Shown: positions 1-8,100 of the stretch, one piece after another
Numbering within the stretch: position 1 is the first letter of the stretch
Layout of the letters: each line of letters begins with the position of its first letter
Origin: Acinetobacter sp. CFCC 10889
Lineage (GTDB): Bacteria > Pseudomonadota > Gammaproteobacteria > Pseudomonadales > Moraxellaceae
Reading direction: 5' to 3'
Assembly (NCBI RefSeq): GCF_003268395.1
Contig: NZ_LQXQ01000043.1
Coordinates: 1 to 33,499, forward strand
Length of the DNA: 33,499 nucleotides
Notes under the pieces: model-generated
Databases searched by the model: none
Told to the model about the DNA's origin: nothing
Seen by the model: the letters and a program-made list of their open reading frames with translations, nothing else
Translations under genes and position numbers: made by a program

Positions 1-453
1 TTGATCATTATTTTTGCCATTGTTTGATGAATCATGCGCTATCACGACTCCTGTACCAATTGCACCAAGCACGCCAGCAACAAAAGGCAATACACTGGAC
101 TCATTGTCATACAGTAAAGGTTCAACCTGCTCAATCCCAACATAATTCACTGTAGCCAAAGTGACATTATTTAAATCACTAAACTGCGCCCACAGTAATT
201 CTCCATTATTCTTTAAAACTAAACTATTATCTAAAGAAAAAAAGTTTTCAACTTTAATCACTTCACCATTATTGAGTGTAATGATTAAATTATCACCATC
301 TCTTGCAATATTTTTTATTTCGTCTTTGCTATGTTCCAAAACAACCACTGATGGTTCATTTAAAACCAGATCAAGAGTATCAAATTTTGATATATTTCCT
401 GTATTTTTAGAAATAATTGATGTGCTTTCCATTTTATTTAATGTATCTGTCAT
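1..453 (-). CDS. Bap/BapA-like giant adhesin, N-terminus (partial)
   Basis: This is an open frame of 151 codons with no stop, running off the left edge, so only the N-terminus is visible. It starts at an ATG with a good ribosome site (GGTGAG, 6 bases before the ATG). Residues about 25-115 resemble the BapA-type prefix domain of Acinetobacter and enterobacterial biofilm proteins: an acidic beta-rich segment with LNNGEVIKVENFF, then NSLVLKNNGELLWAQF, then EQVEPLLYDNESS. A glycine-rich hydrophobic stretch follows (LPFVAGVLGAIGTGVVIAH, residues 122-140). There is no cleavable signal peptide, as expected for a type I secretion substrate with a C-terminal signal. No Ala-Ala pair occurs, so a LapG-type di-alanine cleavage site is not seen in this part. 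The adjacent type I secretion operon fits its export. The repeats and C-terminus lie outside the window. Confidence 0.85.
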   Translation of the reverse strand, partial: MTDTLNKMESTSIISKNTGNISKFDTLDLVLNEPSVVVLEHSKDEIKNIARDGDNLIITLNNGEVIKVENFFSLDNSLVLKNNGELLWAQFSDLNNVTLATVNYVGIEQVEPLLYDNESSVLPFVAGVLGAIGTGVVIAHDSSNNGKNNDQ

Positions 454-468
454 TTTATTCTCACCGCC

Positions 469-485
469 ATCAGTTAAACACTGAT
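469..485 (-). promoter_or_regulatory. Small stem-loop in the adhesin leader
   Basis: ATCAGT and ACTGAT form a perfect 6-base inverted repeat around a 5-base loop. It ends 16 bases before the adhesin ATG, directly upstream of the GGTGAG ribosome site. It could affect translation start or messenger stability; that is inference from position only. Confidence 0.35.
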
Positions 486-790
486 TAAAAACAATACTAT
501 TTAAAATACTAGCATGTAATTTTTATTTTAAAATCACCTAAAAAATATACATATTTATTTATACTAAACTATCATTTAAATACTTTTTAATATTTATTTT
601 TTTTAAAAAATATGCATGATTTATTTACAAAATAAACTAAATTATTTTTCGTAATTTTTTATTTTTATTAATAAAAAACAATGGCTTATTTTTATACAAT
701 TGCATGAAAAATATACGTATTTAAGAAATATTAAATTATTAATTAAAATATTCTTACTCATGATTTGATTAATTATTTACATTTATTTTT

Positions 791-806
791 TGTGATTTAA
801 ATCACA
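791..806. promoter_or_regulatory. CRP/Vfr-like binding site, perfect palindrome
   Basis: TGTGATTTAAATCACA matches the CRP consensus TGTGA-N6-TCACA at all ten consensus positions and is a perfect 16-base palindrome. It lies 338 bases upstream of the adhesin ATG and downstream of the secretion-operon terminator, so its most likely target is the adhesin promoter. Acinetobacter is known to encode a CRP/Vfr-family regulator. Binding itself is inferred. Confidence 0.6.
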
Positions 807-904
807 TAATATTGGTTAATATTATACCATATCATTATTCGTAGTATTATATAAAATCATATCTCATATTTTATTTACAACTATAATTATTATTTTAATT
901 ACAT

Positions 905-936
905 AATAAAAAACCAGTATAAATACTGGTTTTATT
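905..936 (-). terminator. Terminator of the type I secretion operon
   Basis: A 10-base perfect stem (910-919 with 924-933, core ACCAGTA/TACTGGT, loop TAAA) is followed on the minus strand by a T-rich run. It sits 24 bases after the stop of the membrane-fusion gene and separates the operon from the adhesin gene. Confidence 0.85.
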
Positions 937-959
937 TTAATCAAAATACAATGCTGTAT

Positions 960-2186
960 TTATCTTTCTCTCAACGCTTCTTGAGCTTTATTAAATGGTT
1001 TTAATAAATATTCCATAATGGTTTTTTGACCTGTACGAATATCAACAGTTGCTACCATACCAGGTGTAATCGCAAAACTTTGTCCTGCTTTATTCACCAA
1101 TTTATCTACATCCGTTCGGATATAAACACGATAATAAAATTGATCTTGTTTCACTTCATCACGAATGGTGTCAGGTGAAATCACCACAACCTTACCATCC
1201 AAACCACCATAAATTGAGTAGTCATATGCTGTAACTTTGACTAAAGCGGCTTGTCCAGGGTGAATAAATGCAATATCACGTGGTGAAATACGTGCTTCTA
1301 TGAGTAATTTCTCATCCAAAGGCACTAAAGTCATCAGTTTACCATTTTGCGGAATCACACCACCAATGGTTGTAATTGCCAATTCTTTGACTACACCACG
1401 AACTGGTGCATAAAAAATTGAACGTTTGACTGAGTCATTTCGACCTGTTACCACTTGTTGTAAAGACTTAATATCAGCATTTGCTTTAGCAAGTTCCTCT
1501 CGTGCTTTCACATAGTAATCATTACGCTTGTCATTGATTTGATTTTCAAAATTATTAATATCACGTTTTAAGCGCAATACTTCAACTTCTGATGCAGCAC
1601 CTTTTGCAACCAAAGGTTCTGTCATCTGTAATTCATTTTGCACCAAAGACAAGGCATGGCGTAAGCCTGTGATCGACTCCTCCAAATTTGAACGTCGAGA
1701 GGTATAGAGTGCGGTTTCTTCATTCACTAAATTAGGAATATCACGTACTTCTTTTGGAAAGCTAAGGCGTGTGCCATTCACTTCAGCTTCTAAACGTGCT
1801 GCCGTTGCTTGCATCGCACGTAATTTAGTTAGACTTTCACCAACTTGTGATTCAAAACGAGTCGGATCAATTTGTGCAAGGATTTGCCCCTTTTCAACAA
1901 TATCACCCTCTTTGACTTCAAGCTTAGTCACCACACCACCATCCAAAGATTGGATCGTTTGTTCTTTCGATGATGGGATCACTTTACCTGTACCTGTTGA
2001 AACTTCTTCTAGTTTAAACATGCATGCCCAAACAATAAAAGCAGCCAAGCCAATCGCAACAATCCAAATCACAAAACTGGCTTTTGGTAAGGGTGGCTCG
2101 GAAAATTTCAAAGCCGATGGATTACTTGGGCGTTGTAAATGATCTAAATCTGTTCCTGATTTTTCAGGAAGTTGTTGTGAACTCAT
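960..2186 (-). CDS. Type I secretion membrane-fusion protein, HlyD/LapC family
   Basis: A periplasmic adaptor of 408 residues that would link the ABC transporter to the outer-membrane channel. It has a short cytoplasmic N-terminus and one membrane segment at about residues 36-56. A lipoyl/barrel-sandwich half follows (GGVVTKLEVKEGDIVEKGQ), then a long coiled-coil hairpin at about 115-255, and the second lipoyl half with beta-barrel (FYAPVRGVVKELAITTIGG). The C-terminal part, with ITPGMVATVDIRTGQKTIMEYLLKPF, is typical of the HlyD family. Its ATG overlaps the stop of the ABC transporter gene by 4 bases (ATGA), so it is translationally coupled. It is the last gene of the operon and is followed by a strong terminator. 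Its presumed substrate is the neighbouring Bap-like adhesin. Confidence 0.93.
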   Translation of the reverse strand: MSSQQLPEKSGTDLDHLQRPSNPSALKFSEPPLPKASFVIWIVAIGLAAFIVWACMFKLEEVSTGTGKVIPSSKEQTIQSLDGGVVTKLEVKEGDIVEKGQILAQIDPTRFESQVGESLTKLRAMQATAARLEAEVNGTRLSFPKEVRDIPNLVNEETALYTSRRSNLEESITGLRHALSLVQNELQMTEPLVAKGAASEVEVLRLKRDINNFENQINDKRNDYYVKAREELAKANADIKSLQQVVTGRNDSVKRSIFYAPVRGVVKELAITTIGGVIPQNGKLMTLVPLDEKLLIEARISPRDIAFIHPGQAALVKVTAYDYSIYGGLDGKVVVISPDTIRDEVKQDQFYYRVYIRTDVDKLVNKAGQSFAITPGMVATVDIRTGQKTIMEYLLKPFNKAQEALRER

Positions 2187-4312
2187 GCTGAAGTACCTCC
2201 TGCATTATTTTGACGAGGATTCAAAATTTCATCACGAGGACCATCTTTCACAATTTTTCCATCATGAATCACAATAATACGATCGACCAACTGCAATACC
2301 GCAGGGCGATGGGTCGCTACAATCAAGGTACGATGTGCCGCCCATTGCTTTAAATGTTCAATCAAACTACGTTCAGACACATCATCCAGTGCAGCAGTAG
2401 GCTCATCAAGCAGTAAAATATTCGGATTACGCAAAATAGAACGTGTTAATAATAGCGATTGGCGTTGACCACCCGAAAAACCAGCACCACCTTCTAAAAC
2501 AATATGATCCAAACCTTCTTTTTTCTGTTCTACAATGTCAAGCGCATTGGTAATTTTTAAAGCATTGAGAATGTCTTGATCGGTTGCTAAAGGTGCACCC
2601 AAGGTCAAATTTTCACGAATCGTCCCATAAAAAAGTTGTGCATTTTGGTTCAATAAGGTCATATCACGGCGAATATCATCAGGATCAATCAACGATTGAT
2701 CTACTCCATCAAGACTAATTTTGCCTTGCTCAGGAATTTGCATACCTGCCAAAAGCTGTAATAAAGTTGATTTACCTGCACCATTACGACCTAAAATCGC
2801 AATTTTCTCACCTGCATTGATTTTCAGCTGAGGAATCACCAAAGATGGACGAGGATCATCTTCAGTATATTTAAACATCACACCTTTAAATTCATAATCA
2901 CCTAAAATTACTTTGCGATGAATCAGTTGCGCACGATCAGGACGATCCACAGGTTTTTTCATTAATTCATCTAAACCCTGCTTCGCCACTTTAGCTTGCT
3001 GCCAACGTCCTAATACACCTGTAATTTGTGCAATAGGTGCCAACATTCGTGATGATAAAATCGAACATGCCACCAATGCACCTGTGGTCATATCCCCTTT
3101 CATCACTGCAAAACAGCCAACCAATACCACAATGGCATAGGTTAAGCCTTGAATTTTCTGCGTCCAAGCATTGAGCCAACCTGTAATTTTACGTTGACGC
3201 ATACTGATGTCCGCAGACACTTCATTCATGTGATTCCATTGGTTTTGAAATCTTGCTTCAGCACGTAATAATTTAATATCTTCAATGCCTTGTACTGCCT
3301 CAACCAAAATCGCATTGCGAATTGCGCCTTCACGCATCCCTTCTTGTGCAAGTTGTGCGAGTTTTTTCTGCGCCAAAAAACCTGGAATAATCATTAAAGG
3401 GACAACAACCAACATCACCCAAAATAGATTGCCACCAATGATCCAAAAAATCGCAAGGAACAATAAGAAAAATGGTAAATCAGCCATCGCACTAATCGTT
3501 GTCGAGGTCACTAATTCACGTACACCTTCCAACTCACGAATCTGCGAAATAAAAGAACCTGTAGATTTAGAGCGGTCTTTATTACGAATACGCAAAGCAT
3601 GCCCGAAGACACGATCTGATATTTTTAAATCAGCACGTTTACCAATAATATCCGATAAGTACACCCGTGCTACACGCAAAGTAAACTCGAAAATGGCTGC
3701 GATCAACACACCTCCAGCCAATACCCACAGAGTTGGAATCGACTGTGAAGGTACGACACGGTCATAGACTTGCATCGAAAAGATAATGGTTGCCAATGCC
3801 AAAATATTCGCCACCATGGATGCAACCATAATATCGGTATAACGCTTCCAATCTTTGAGGACAATATCCCAGAACCAACTTTGCTCATAAGGCTTAATGT
3901 ATTCATCAACACGTGCATCGGGAATAGAGCTTTCAGGTCGAAAAATAAAAACCTGTTTGGCATTTTCCTGCAATGCTTTTAGATCAAATGTTTGTGATAA
4001 ACCCTGATCACCACTGAGCTGCAAACTGGCATTACCTTGCTGATCAACTTTCTCAATCACAGCCACTTGACCATCTTTAAACTCAATGACCACAGGTAAA
4101 CGCCAAGGGTTCAGTACATCTGTTGAAAAATCAGCACGGCGATAATTCAAACCCAATTGCTTGGTGACGATTTGCAATAAATCATCAATATTCTGATATT
4201 TATTCCAATCCAATTGTAAACGTATCTGCTCTTCTGAAGGCTGAATACGATAATGCTGGGCAACCGTTAAAATGGCTTGTAGCCAAGGTTGATAATTGAG
4301 TGTCTGGTTCAT
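2183..4312 (-). CDS. Type I secretion ABC transporter, LapB/LssB family
   Basis: An inner-membrane exporter of 709 residues powering adhesin secretion. Residues 1-130 resemble a C39-like domain but contain no cysteine, so it is the non-proteolytic kind that binds RTX/Bap substrates rather than cutting a leader. An ABC membrane domain follows (about 150-440, several hydrophobic segments such as DIMVASMVANILALATIIF). The ATPase domain has Walker A GRNGAGKST (Lys514), signature FSGGQRQ and Walker B ILLLDEPTAALD. Length and layout agree with the LapB/LssB type I exporters. It overlaps its upstream and downstream neighbours by 4 bases each, showing one operon with outer-membrane factor first and membrane-fusion protein last. 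Confidence 0.95.
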   Translation of the reverse strand: MNQTLNYQPWLQAILTVAQHYRIQPSEEQIRLQLDWNKYQNIDDLLQIVTKQLGLNYRRADFSTDVLNPWRLPVVIEFKDGQVAVIEKVDQQGNASLQLSGDQGLSQTFDLKALQENAKQVFIFRPESSIPDARVDEYIKPYEQSWFWDIVLKDWKRYTDIMVASMVANILALATIIFSMQVYDRVVPSQSIPTLWVLAGGVLIAAIFEFTLRVARVYLSDIIGKRADLKISDRVFGHALRIRNKDRSKSTGSFISQIRELEGVRELVTSTTISAMADLPFFLLFLAIFWIIGGNLFWVMLVVVPLMIIPGFLAQKKLAQLAQEGMREGAIRNAILVEAVQGIEDIKLLRAEARFQNQWNHMNEVSADISMRQRKITGWLNAWTQKIQGLTYAIVVLVGCFAVMKGDMTTGALVACSILSSRMLAPIAQITGVLGRWQQAKVAKQGLDELMKKPVDRPDRAQLIHRKVILGDYEFKGVMFKYTEDDPRPSLVIPQLKINAGEKIAILGRNGAGKSTLLQLLAGMQIPEQGKISLDGVDQSLIDPDDIRRDMTLLNQNAQLFYGTIRENLTLGAPLATDQDILNALKITNALDIVEQKKEGLDHIVLEGGAGFSGGQRQSLLLTRSILRNPNILLLDEPTAALDDVSERSLIEHLKQWAAHRTLIVATHRPAVLQLVDRIIVIHDGKIVKDGPRDEILNPRQNNAGGTSA

Positions 4313-5844
4313 TGCTGTACTTCAAACCCTTGAATTTTTGTATTATTAAGTTGGTAAATATCTCGACTCTTACCCACTACATTGATATACATTGCCAGCG
4401 TGTCATAAATATCGTAGCGAGCAGATTCACGTTCAGCACGAGAACTATGGAAAGATTGCTCAGAACTCAACAAATCTAAAATTGAACGTTTGCCCAATTT
4501 ATATTGTTCTTCATACAACTCACGGGTTTTTGCAGTTGAACGCTCACGATCAATCAACACCCAAATTTGCTTGTCCATATTTTCAATATTTTCACGGGCA
4601 ATTTGGCTAGAATCCATGATATTTAAATACGCTGCATTAAGCTTAGAACGTGCAGCTTGTTCTGCATAAGTTGCCGAACGAATCTGCGAACTGACTGCCC
4701 CACCTTGATAAAAATTACTACTCATCGAAATACCAATCGAACTATCGGTATCATCTTTTTTACCTGTATTCGGATTTTTACCATTCAATGCCTGATTTAA
4801 AGAAGCAGTTAATGACACAGTCGGATAACGACTCAATTCAGTTTGCTTTTTCTGGCTTTTGGCAACTTCTATTTCTGCTTGAGCAGCGATCATGCTCGGA
4901 ATAGCATTTAATTGTGGTGCTCGATACAAATCTGATTTTTTTAAGAATTCATCATGAATGATAAATTCTGTTCGGCTGACATCAAAGCCAAGCAAAGTTC
5001 TCAGCTTTTGTTCTTCTTGACGTAACTTATTTTGCTGTGTCAATAAATATGTTTTGGCATATTCGACATAACTTTGCGCTTGTACAGGATCAGCATAGCT
5101 ACTAATTCCCGCCTCAGAACGCAAACGTGCAATTTCATGCAAACGACTGACGCCCTTAACCTGATCTTGTGCGATATTCAACAACACCCGATAGCGTAAT
5201 ACTGCAATAATCGAACGTGCTGTTTCTGTCGAAATCTCATCAATATTCAACAAAACATTGGCTTGTTCTGCTTCTAATTTATTTTTCTGCGTATCAACAC
5301 TGGATTTAACTTTGCCAAAATCATAAAGTAGTTGATTGGCTTCAATAGTATATAACTGACGACCACGATCACTCGAAGTAAAATCACCTGTATTTAAACC
5401 CGCTTGAAGCTGCGGATAATACTGCGCTTTCGCCACATCAATATTGGCATTTTGTGCTGCCAAATTTGCTAATGCCTGAGAAATCACAGGATTACGCTTT
5501 ACGGCAATTTGTACAGCATCTTGTAAACTCAAACGCCCTTGCACTTCTGCATGATTCGTTGCTGTGCTAAATGCTGTAGCGCCAACCTCAGTACTTGCCC
5601 CCACTACAGGCAATTGCTGGTAAATAGGATCAGGTTCAACTTGGAAATTTGACAACTGACTAAATTGTACCGTACTAAAAGACTCATCAGTTTTAGGACG
5701 AATTAAACTACCAATACTTTGTTGAATATCTTGAAAATAGCCTTGTTTCGTCTCCGCATAAACCATACTGTTTAAACACAAACTCAGCCCAATACAAGTA
5801 TTCAATTTTTTAATAGAAAATGTGAGATATTTCGCTTTACACAT
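4309..5844 (-). CDS. Type I secretion outer-membrane factor, TolC/LapE family
   Basis: An outer-membrane channel of 511 residues and the first gene of the secretion operon. A signal peptide is visible: a basic start (KIKK-like region), hydrophobic CIGLSLCLNSMVYA, then a likely cut before ETK. Two outer-membrane efflux repeats follow, the first beginning around LSLQDAVQIAVKRNPVISQALANLAAQ. Long helical stretches rich in Gln, Ala and Glu come next, then the typical TolC turn YPTVSLTASLNQ and a second repeat ending GKRSILDLLSSEQSF. The start ATG has AGG about 9 bases upstream (TAGGTACAG). Placing the channel gene in the same operon suggests a dedicated rather than shared TolC. Regulation may involve the CRP-like site at 6153-6168. 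Confidence 0.93.
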   Translation of the reverse strand: MCKAKYLTFSIKKLNTCIGLSLCLNSMVYAETKQGYFQDIQQSIGSLIRPKTDESFSTVQFSQLSNFQVEPDPIYQQLPVVGASTEVGATAFSTATNHAEVQGRLSLQDAVQIAVKRNPVISQALANLAAQNANIDVAKAQYYPQLQAGLNTGDFTSSDRGRQLYTIEANQLLYDFGKVKSSVDTQKNKLEAEQANVLLNIDEISTETARSIIAVLRYRVLLNIAQDQVKGVSRLHEIARLRSEAGISSYADPVQAQSYVEYAKTYLLTQQNKLRQEEQKLRTLLGFDVSRTEFIIHDEFLKKSDLYRAPQLNAIPSMIAAQAEIEVAKSQKKQTELSRYPTVSLTASLNQALNGKNPNTGKKDDTDSSIGISMSSNFYQGGAVSSQIRSATYAEQAARSKLNAAYLNIMDSSQIARENIENMDKQIWVLIDRERSTAKTRELYEEQYKLGKRSILDLLSSEQSFHSSRAERESARYDIYDTLAMYINVVGKSRDIYQLNNTKIQGFEVQQ

Positions 5845-6152
5845 GTGTAAACTGTACCTAGAAATAATATTGAATGCTCTGCAATGCTTAAATCTTCAAC
5901 ATTTTTCGATGTAATATTACACACCCACCAAAAAATTAAAAAAGGATTTTTCTGATTACAGTTCAATTTTGCAAACAGTTTAGCCGAGAAACCCTAACAT
6001 CGAAATCAATATCATGATTATCAATTTAAAAATCAATTCAGCAGAATCTCACCGATTAAATCACAAATTGATTAAAATAAAACCCAAGCGTTTAAAAATT
6101 ATCAGACTTTAAAATGTCCTTTTTCAAACCAAACAACACTTATCGTAAAAAA

Positions 6153-6168
6153 TGTGACAAAAATCATA
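6153..6168. promoter_or_regulatory. CRP/Vfr-like binding site (9 of 10 positions)
   Basis: TGTGACAAAAATCATA matches TGTGA-N6-TCACA at nine of ten consensus bases. It lies 309 bases upstream of the outer-membrane-factor ATG and 287 bases upstream of the DUF523 gene. The comparable distance of the perfect site at 791-806 from the adhesin hints that one regulator could control both units, which is inference. Confidence 0.4.
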
Positions 6169-6345
6169 GAAAAACAAATGTTTATTTATTTAATAGAAAT
6201 TTCATCATCCACCTTAAACCATTCTAAATACATCAGAATACTTTACTCAAAAATTATTTATATCTACCATTTGAGGTATTGAAAAAATTTATGGTTTATT
6301 ATTTTTTCAAGAAATTGTTCTAATTTAAGATAATTATTTATTTTA

Positions 6346-6368
6346 AATACATTTTTATTAAATGTATT
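6346..6368. repeat. Inverted repeat upstream of the DUF523 gene
   Basis: AATACATTT and AAATGTATT form a perfect 9-base inverted repeat around TTATT, ending 86 bases before the DUF523 ATG. No T-run follows on the plus strand, so it looks more like an operator or cruciform than a terminator. Confidence 0.4.
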
Positions 6369-6454
6369 CATGATACAGCATGGTAATAAAACAACATGTT
6401 TGGCAATATATTGATCATAAGCTTTATTTTCAAATTAAATAAAATAGACATTTT

Positions 6455-6922
6455 ATGAAATATTTAATCAGTGCTTGCTTAGTCGGTGAAAATGTTCGTT
6501 ACGATGCAAAAAATTGTTTACAGCTACGACTCAAACAATTAATAGAACAACAACAAGCAGTGAACATTTGCCCTGAGGTTACAGGTGGTCTATCAACACC
6601 TCGTTTAGCAGCAGAAATTCAAGGCGGGGATGGTGTGAATGTATTAGCGGGAACAGCACGAGTCATGACCTCAACAGAGCAAGATGTCACCGCTGAATTC
6701 CTACGCGGTGCTCAAGCAACATTGGCTCTCGCACAACGGCATCAAGTTACTCATGTCATTTTAAAGTCCAACAGTCCATCTTGTGGATCAACATCCATTT
6801 ATGATGGTTCATTTACAGGACAAAAAATTCAAGGGGTTGGTGTAACCACTGCTTTACTTCAACAACATGGTTTTGTTGTGATGACTGAAAATGAATTTCT
6901 CAATTCATTTACACATAAATAA
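6455..6922 (+). CDS. DUF523 family protein
   Basis: A 155-residue cytoplasmic protein of the DUF523 (YbbK-like) family. Hallmarks are the N-terminal YLISACLVGENVRYDA, the motif CPEVTGGLSTPR, and NSPSCGSTSIYDGSFTG near the C-terminus. Three conserved cysteines (ISAC, CPEV, SCGS) suggest metal or cluster binding, but the biochemical role is not known. Length matches the single-domain form. The ribosome site is weak (no clear AGGA before ATG), and the start is chosen because the family begins almost exactly at this methionine. It stands alone, divergent from the secretion operon and convergent with the symporter gene. Confidence 0.85.
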   Translation: MKYLISACLVGENVRYDAKNCLQLRLKQLIEQQQAVNICPEVTGGLSTPRLAAEIQGGDGVNVLAGTARVMTSTEQDVTAEFLRGAQATLALAQRHQVTHVILKSNSPSCGSTSIYDGSFTGQKIQGVGVTTALLQQHGFVVMTENEFLNSFTHK

Positions 6923-6953
6923 AGCAGCACATTCATCTATCAAAAGAGCATAT

Positions 6954-6977
6954 AAAAAAAGAGCACAAAATGTGCTC
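6954..6977 (-). terminator. Terminator of the symporter gene
   Basis: A 7-base stem (GAGCACA/TGTGCTC, loop AAA) is followed on the minus strand by a run of seven T. It lies 20 bases after the stop of the symporter gene. On the plus strand the following bases are not T-rich, so it mainly serves the minus strand. Confidence 0.8.
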
Positions 6978-6996
6978 CGTCTATTTCTAAAAACCA

Positions 6997-7956
6997 TCAT
7001 GATGTTATTTTCTTTTCTAAATCTTCCGTTGTTTTACTCGCCCAATAGGTCGCCAAAGCAGGACCTGAAATATTATGCCATAAGCTAAAAATTGCACTCG
7101 GTACAGCAGTGACAGGTGATGCAGCAAAATGTACAGCAGCTAGAGCAACGCCTAAACCTGAATTTTGCATTCCCACTTCAATAGCAACAGCTTTACAGTC
7201 AGCATACGGTAATTGGAAAAAACGACTTGCCCAAAAACCAAGTAGATAACCCAAGCCATTATGTAAAATCACGACTGCCAAAATCAAAGCACCAGACTGT
7301 AAAATTGCAGCTTTACTGCCAGCAATAATCGCAGCGACGATAGCAACAATTGCCACTACAGAAATCAGAGGCATCACCTGAATATATTGCTCTACTTTTT
7401 GTTTTAATAATGAACGTACGATCAGCCCCAAAATAATCGGAAATAATACCACTTGTAAAATAGACATAAACATTGAAGCAGCATCAATTTTCAACCATTG
7501 GCTTGCCAATAGATAAAAAATCGCTGGAGTTAAAATCGGTGCAAGTAAAGTAGAAACTGATGTACATGCCACAGACAATGCTGTATTGCCTTTTGCCATA
7601 TAAGTAATCACATTTGACGCTGTGCCACCAGGACAACATCCCACCAAGATTACCCCCACTGCAATTTCAGCAGGTAATTGAAATAATTTACACAAGAGAT
7701 AAGCCAAACTTGGCATTACAATAAACTGTGCTAAAACCCCAATAAATACAGCCTTCGGGCTTTGTAAAACGCCTTTAAAATCATTCACGGTCATGGTCAT
7801 TCCCATACCAAACATGATGATGCCCAACATCCATGTGATATAAGTTTTCAGCCACACAAAAGCCTCTGGTGCAAGCATGGCAATGCCTGCAAAAAGTACC
7901 ACCCATAAAGCAAAGGTTTTTTGAACAAATTGGGTAAAGCGCAAAAATGCTGTCAT
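6997..7956 (-). CDS. Bile acid:sodium symporter family transporter (PanS/YocS-like)
   Basis: An inner-membrane protein of 319 residues with about nine or ten hydrophobic segments. The family signature [18 protein letters not shown] and a later stretch [16 protein letters not shown] place it in the BASS family. The closest characterised relatives I recognise are PanS (ketopantoate/pantoate uptake) and YocS, so an organic-acid substrate is likelier than bile acid. I chose the ATG at 7956, because AAGGGA lies 8 bases before it. An in-frame ATG 9 bases upstream (7965) touches that site directly and would be poorly placed. The gene is isolated, with its own terminator. The substrate is not decided by the sequence. 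Confidence 0.85.
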   Translation of the reverse strand: MTAFLRFTQFVQKTFALWVVLFAGIAMLAPEAFVWLKTYITWMLGIIMFGMGMTMTVNDFKGVLQSPKAVFIGVLAQFIVMPSLAYLLCKLFQLPAEIAVGVILVGCCPGGTASNVITYMAKGNTALSVACTSVSTLLAPILTPAIFYLLASQWLKIDAASMFMSILQVVLFPIILGLIVRSLLKQKVEQYIQVMPLISVVAIVAIVAAIIAGSKAAILQSGALILAVVILHNGLGYLLGFWASRFFQLPYADCKAVAIEVGMQNSGLGVALAAVHFAASPVTAVPSAIFSLWHNISGPALATYWASKTTEDLEKKITS

Positions 7957-8100
7957 TAAAATCATCCCTTATTCATGGTCTTTTTAAACCCAATTTACCC
8001 AATATATTCAGCAAAAATATATTGAAAACTACAGCACAATACATCATTCCATTTTCTGATTAAAATGAAATACAGCATTTTTCGTTGAATAATTTTCTGA

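Larger units (their letters stand above)
454..959. other. Long AT-rich leader between secretion operon and adhesin
   Basis: About 500 bases without a gene, almost entirely A and T. It holds the terminator of the secretion operon (905-936), a perfect CRP-like palindrome (791-806), three imperfect copies of an AT-rich motif (541-557, 606-623, 707-723) and the leader stem-loop at 469-485. Any promoter of the adhesin should lie here on the minus strand. TATAAT-like boxes occur, for example the complement of 821-826, but I see no convincing paired -35 box. The composition suits silencing by H-NS-like proteins (inference). Confidence 0.6.
5845..6454. other. Divergent AT-rich intergenic region
   Basis: About 610 bases between the secretion operon (minus) and the DUF523 gene (plus). 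Seen here are a near-perfect CRP-like dyad (6153-6168), a 9-base inverted repeat (6346-6368) and a weak Fur-like stretch with core TGATTATCA near 6013-6021. No open frame with a convincing ribosome site was found. Confidence 0.5.

Noticed and set aside
161..484. Open frame of 107 codons on the plus strand.
   Set aside because: It is the antisense shadow of the adhesin N-terminus, which has a better start, ribosome site and family match.
3285..3767. Open frame of 160 codons on the plus strand inside the ABC transporter gene.
   Set aside because: Shadow of a gene with clear Walker motifs; the frame shows no family features.
6007..6025. Fur-like stretch with core TGATTATCA upstream of the secretion operon.
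   Set aside because: Only about 14 of 19 bases match, which is common in AT-rich DNA. Not called as a site.
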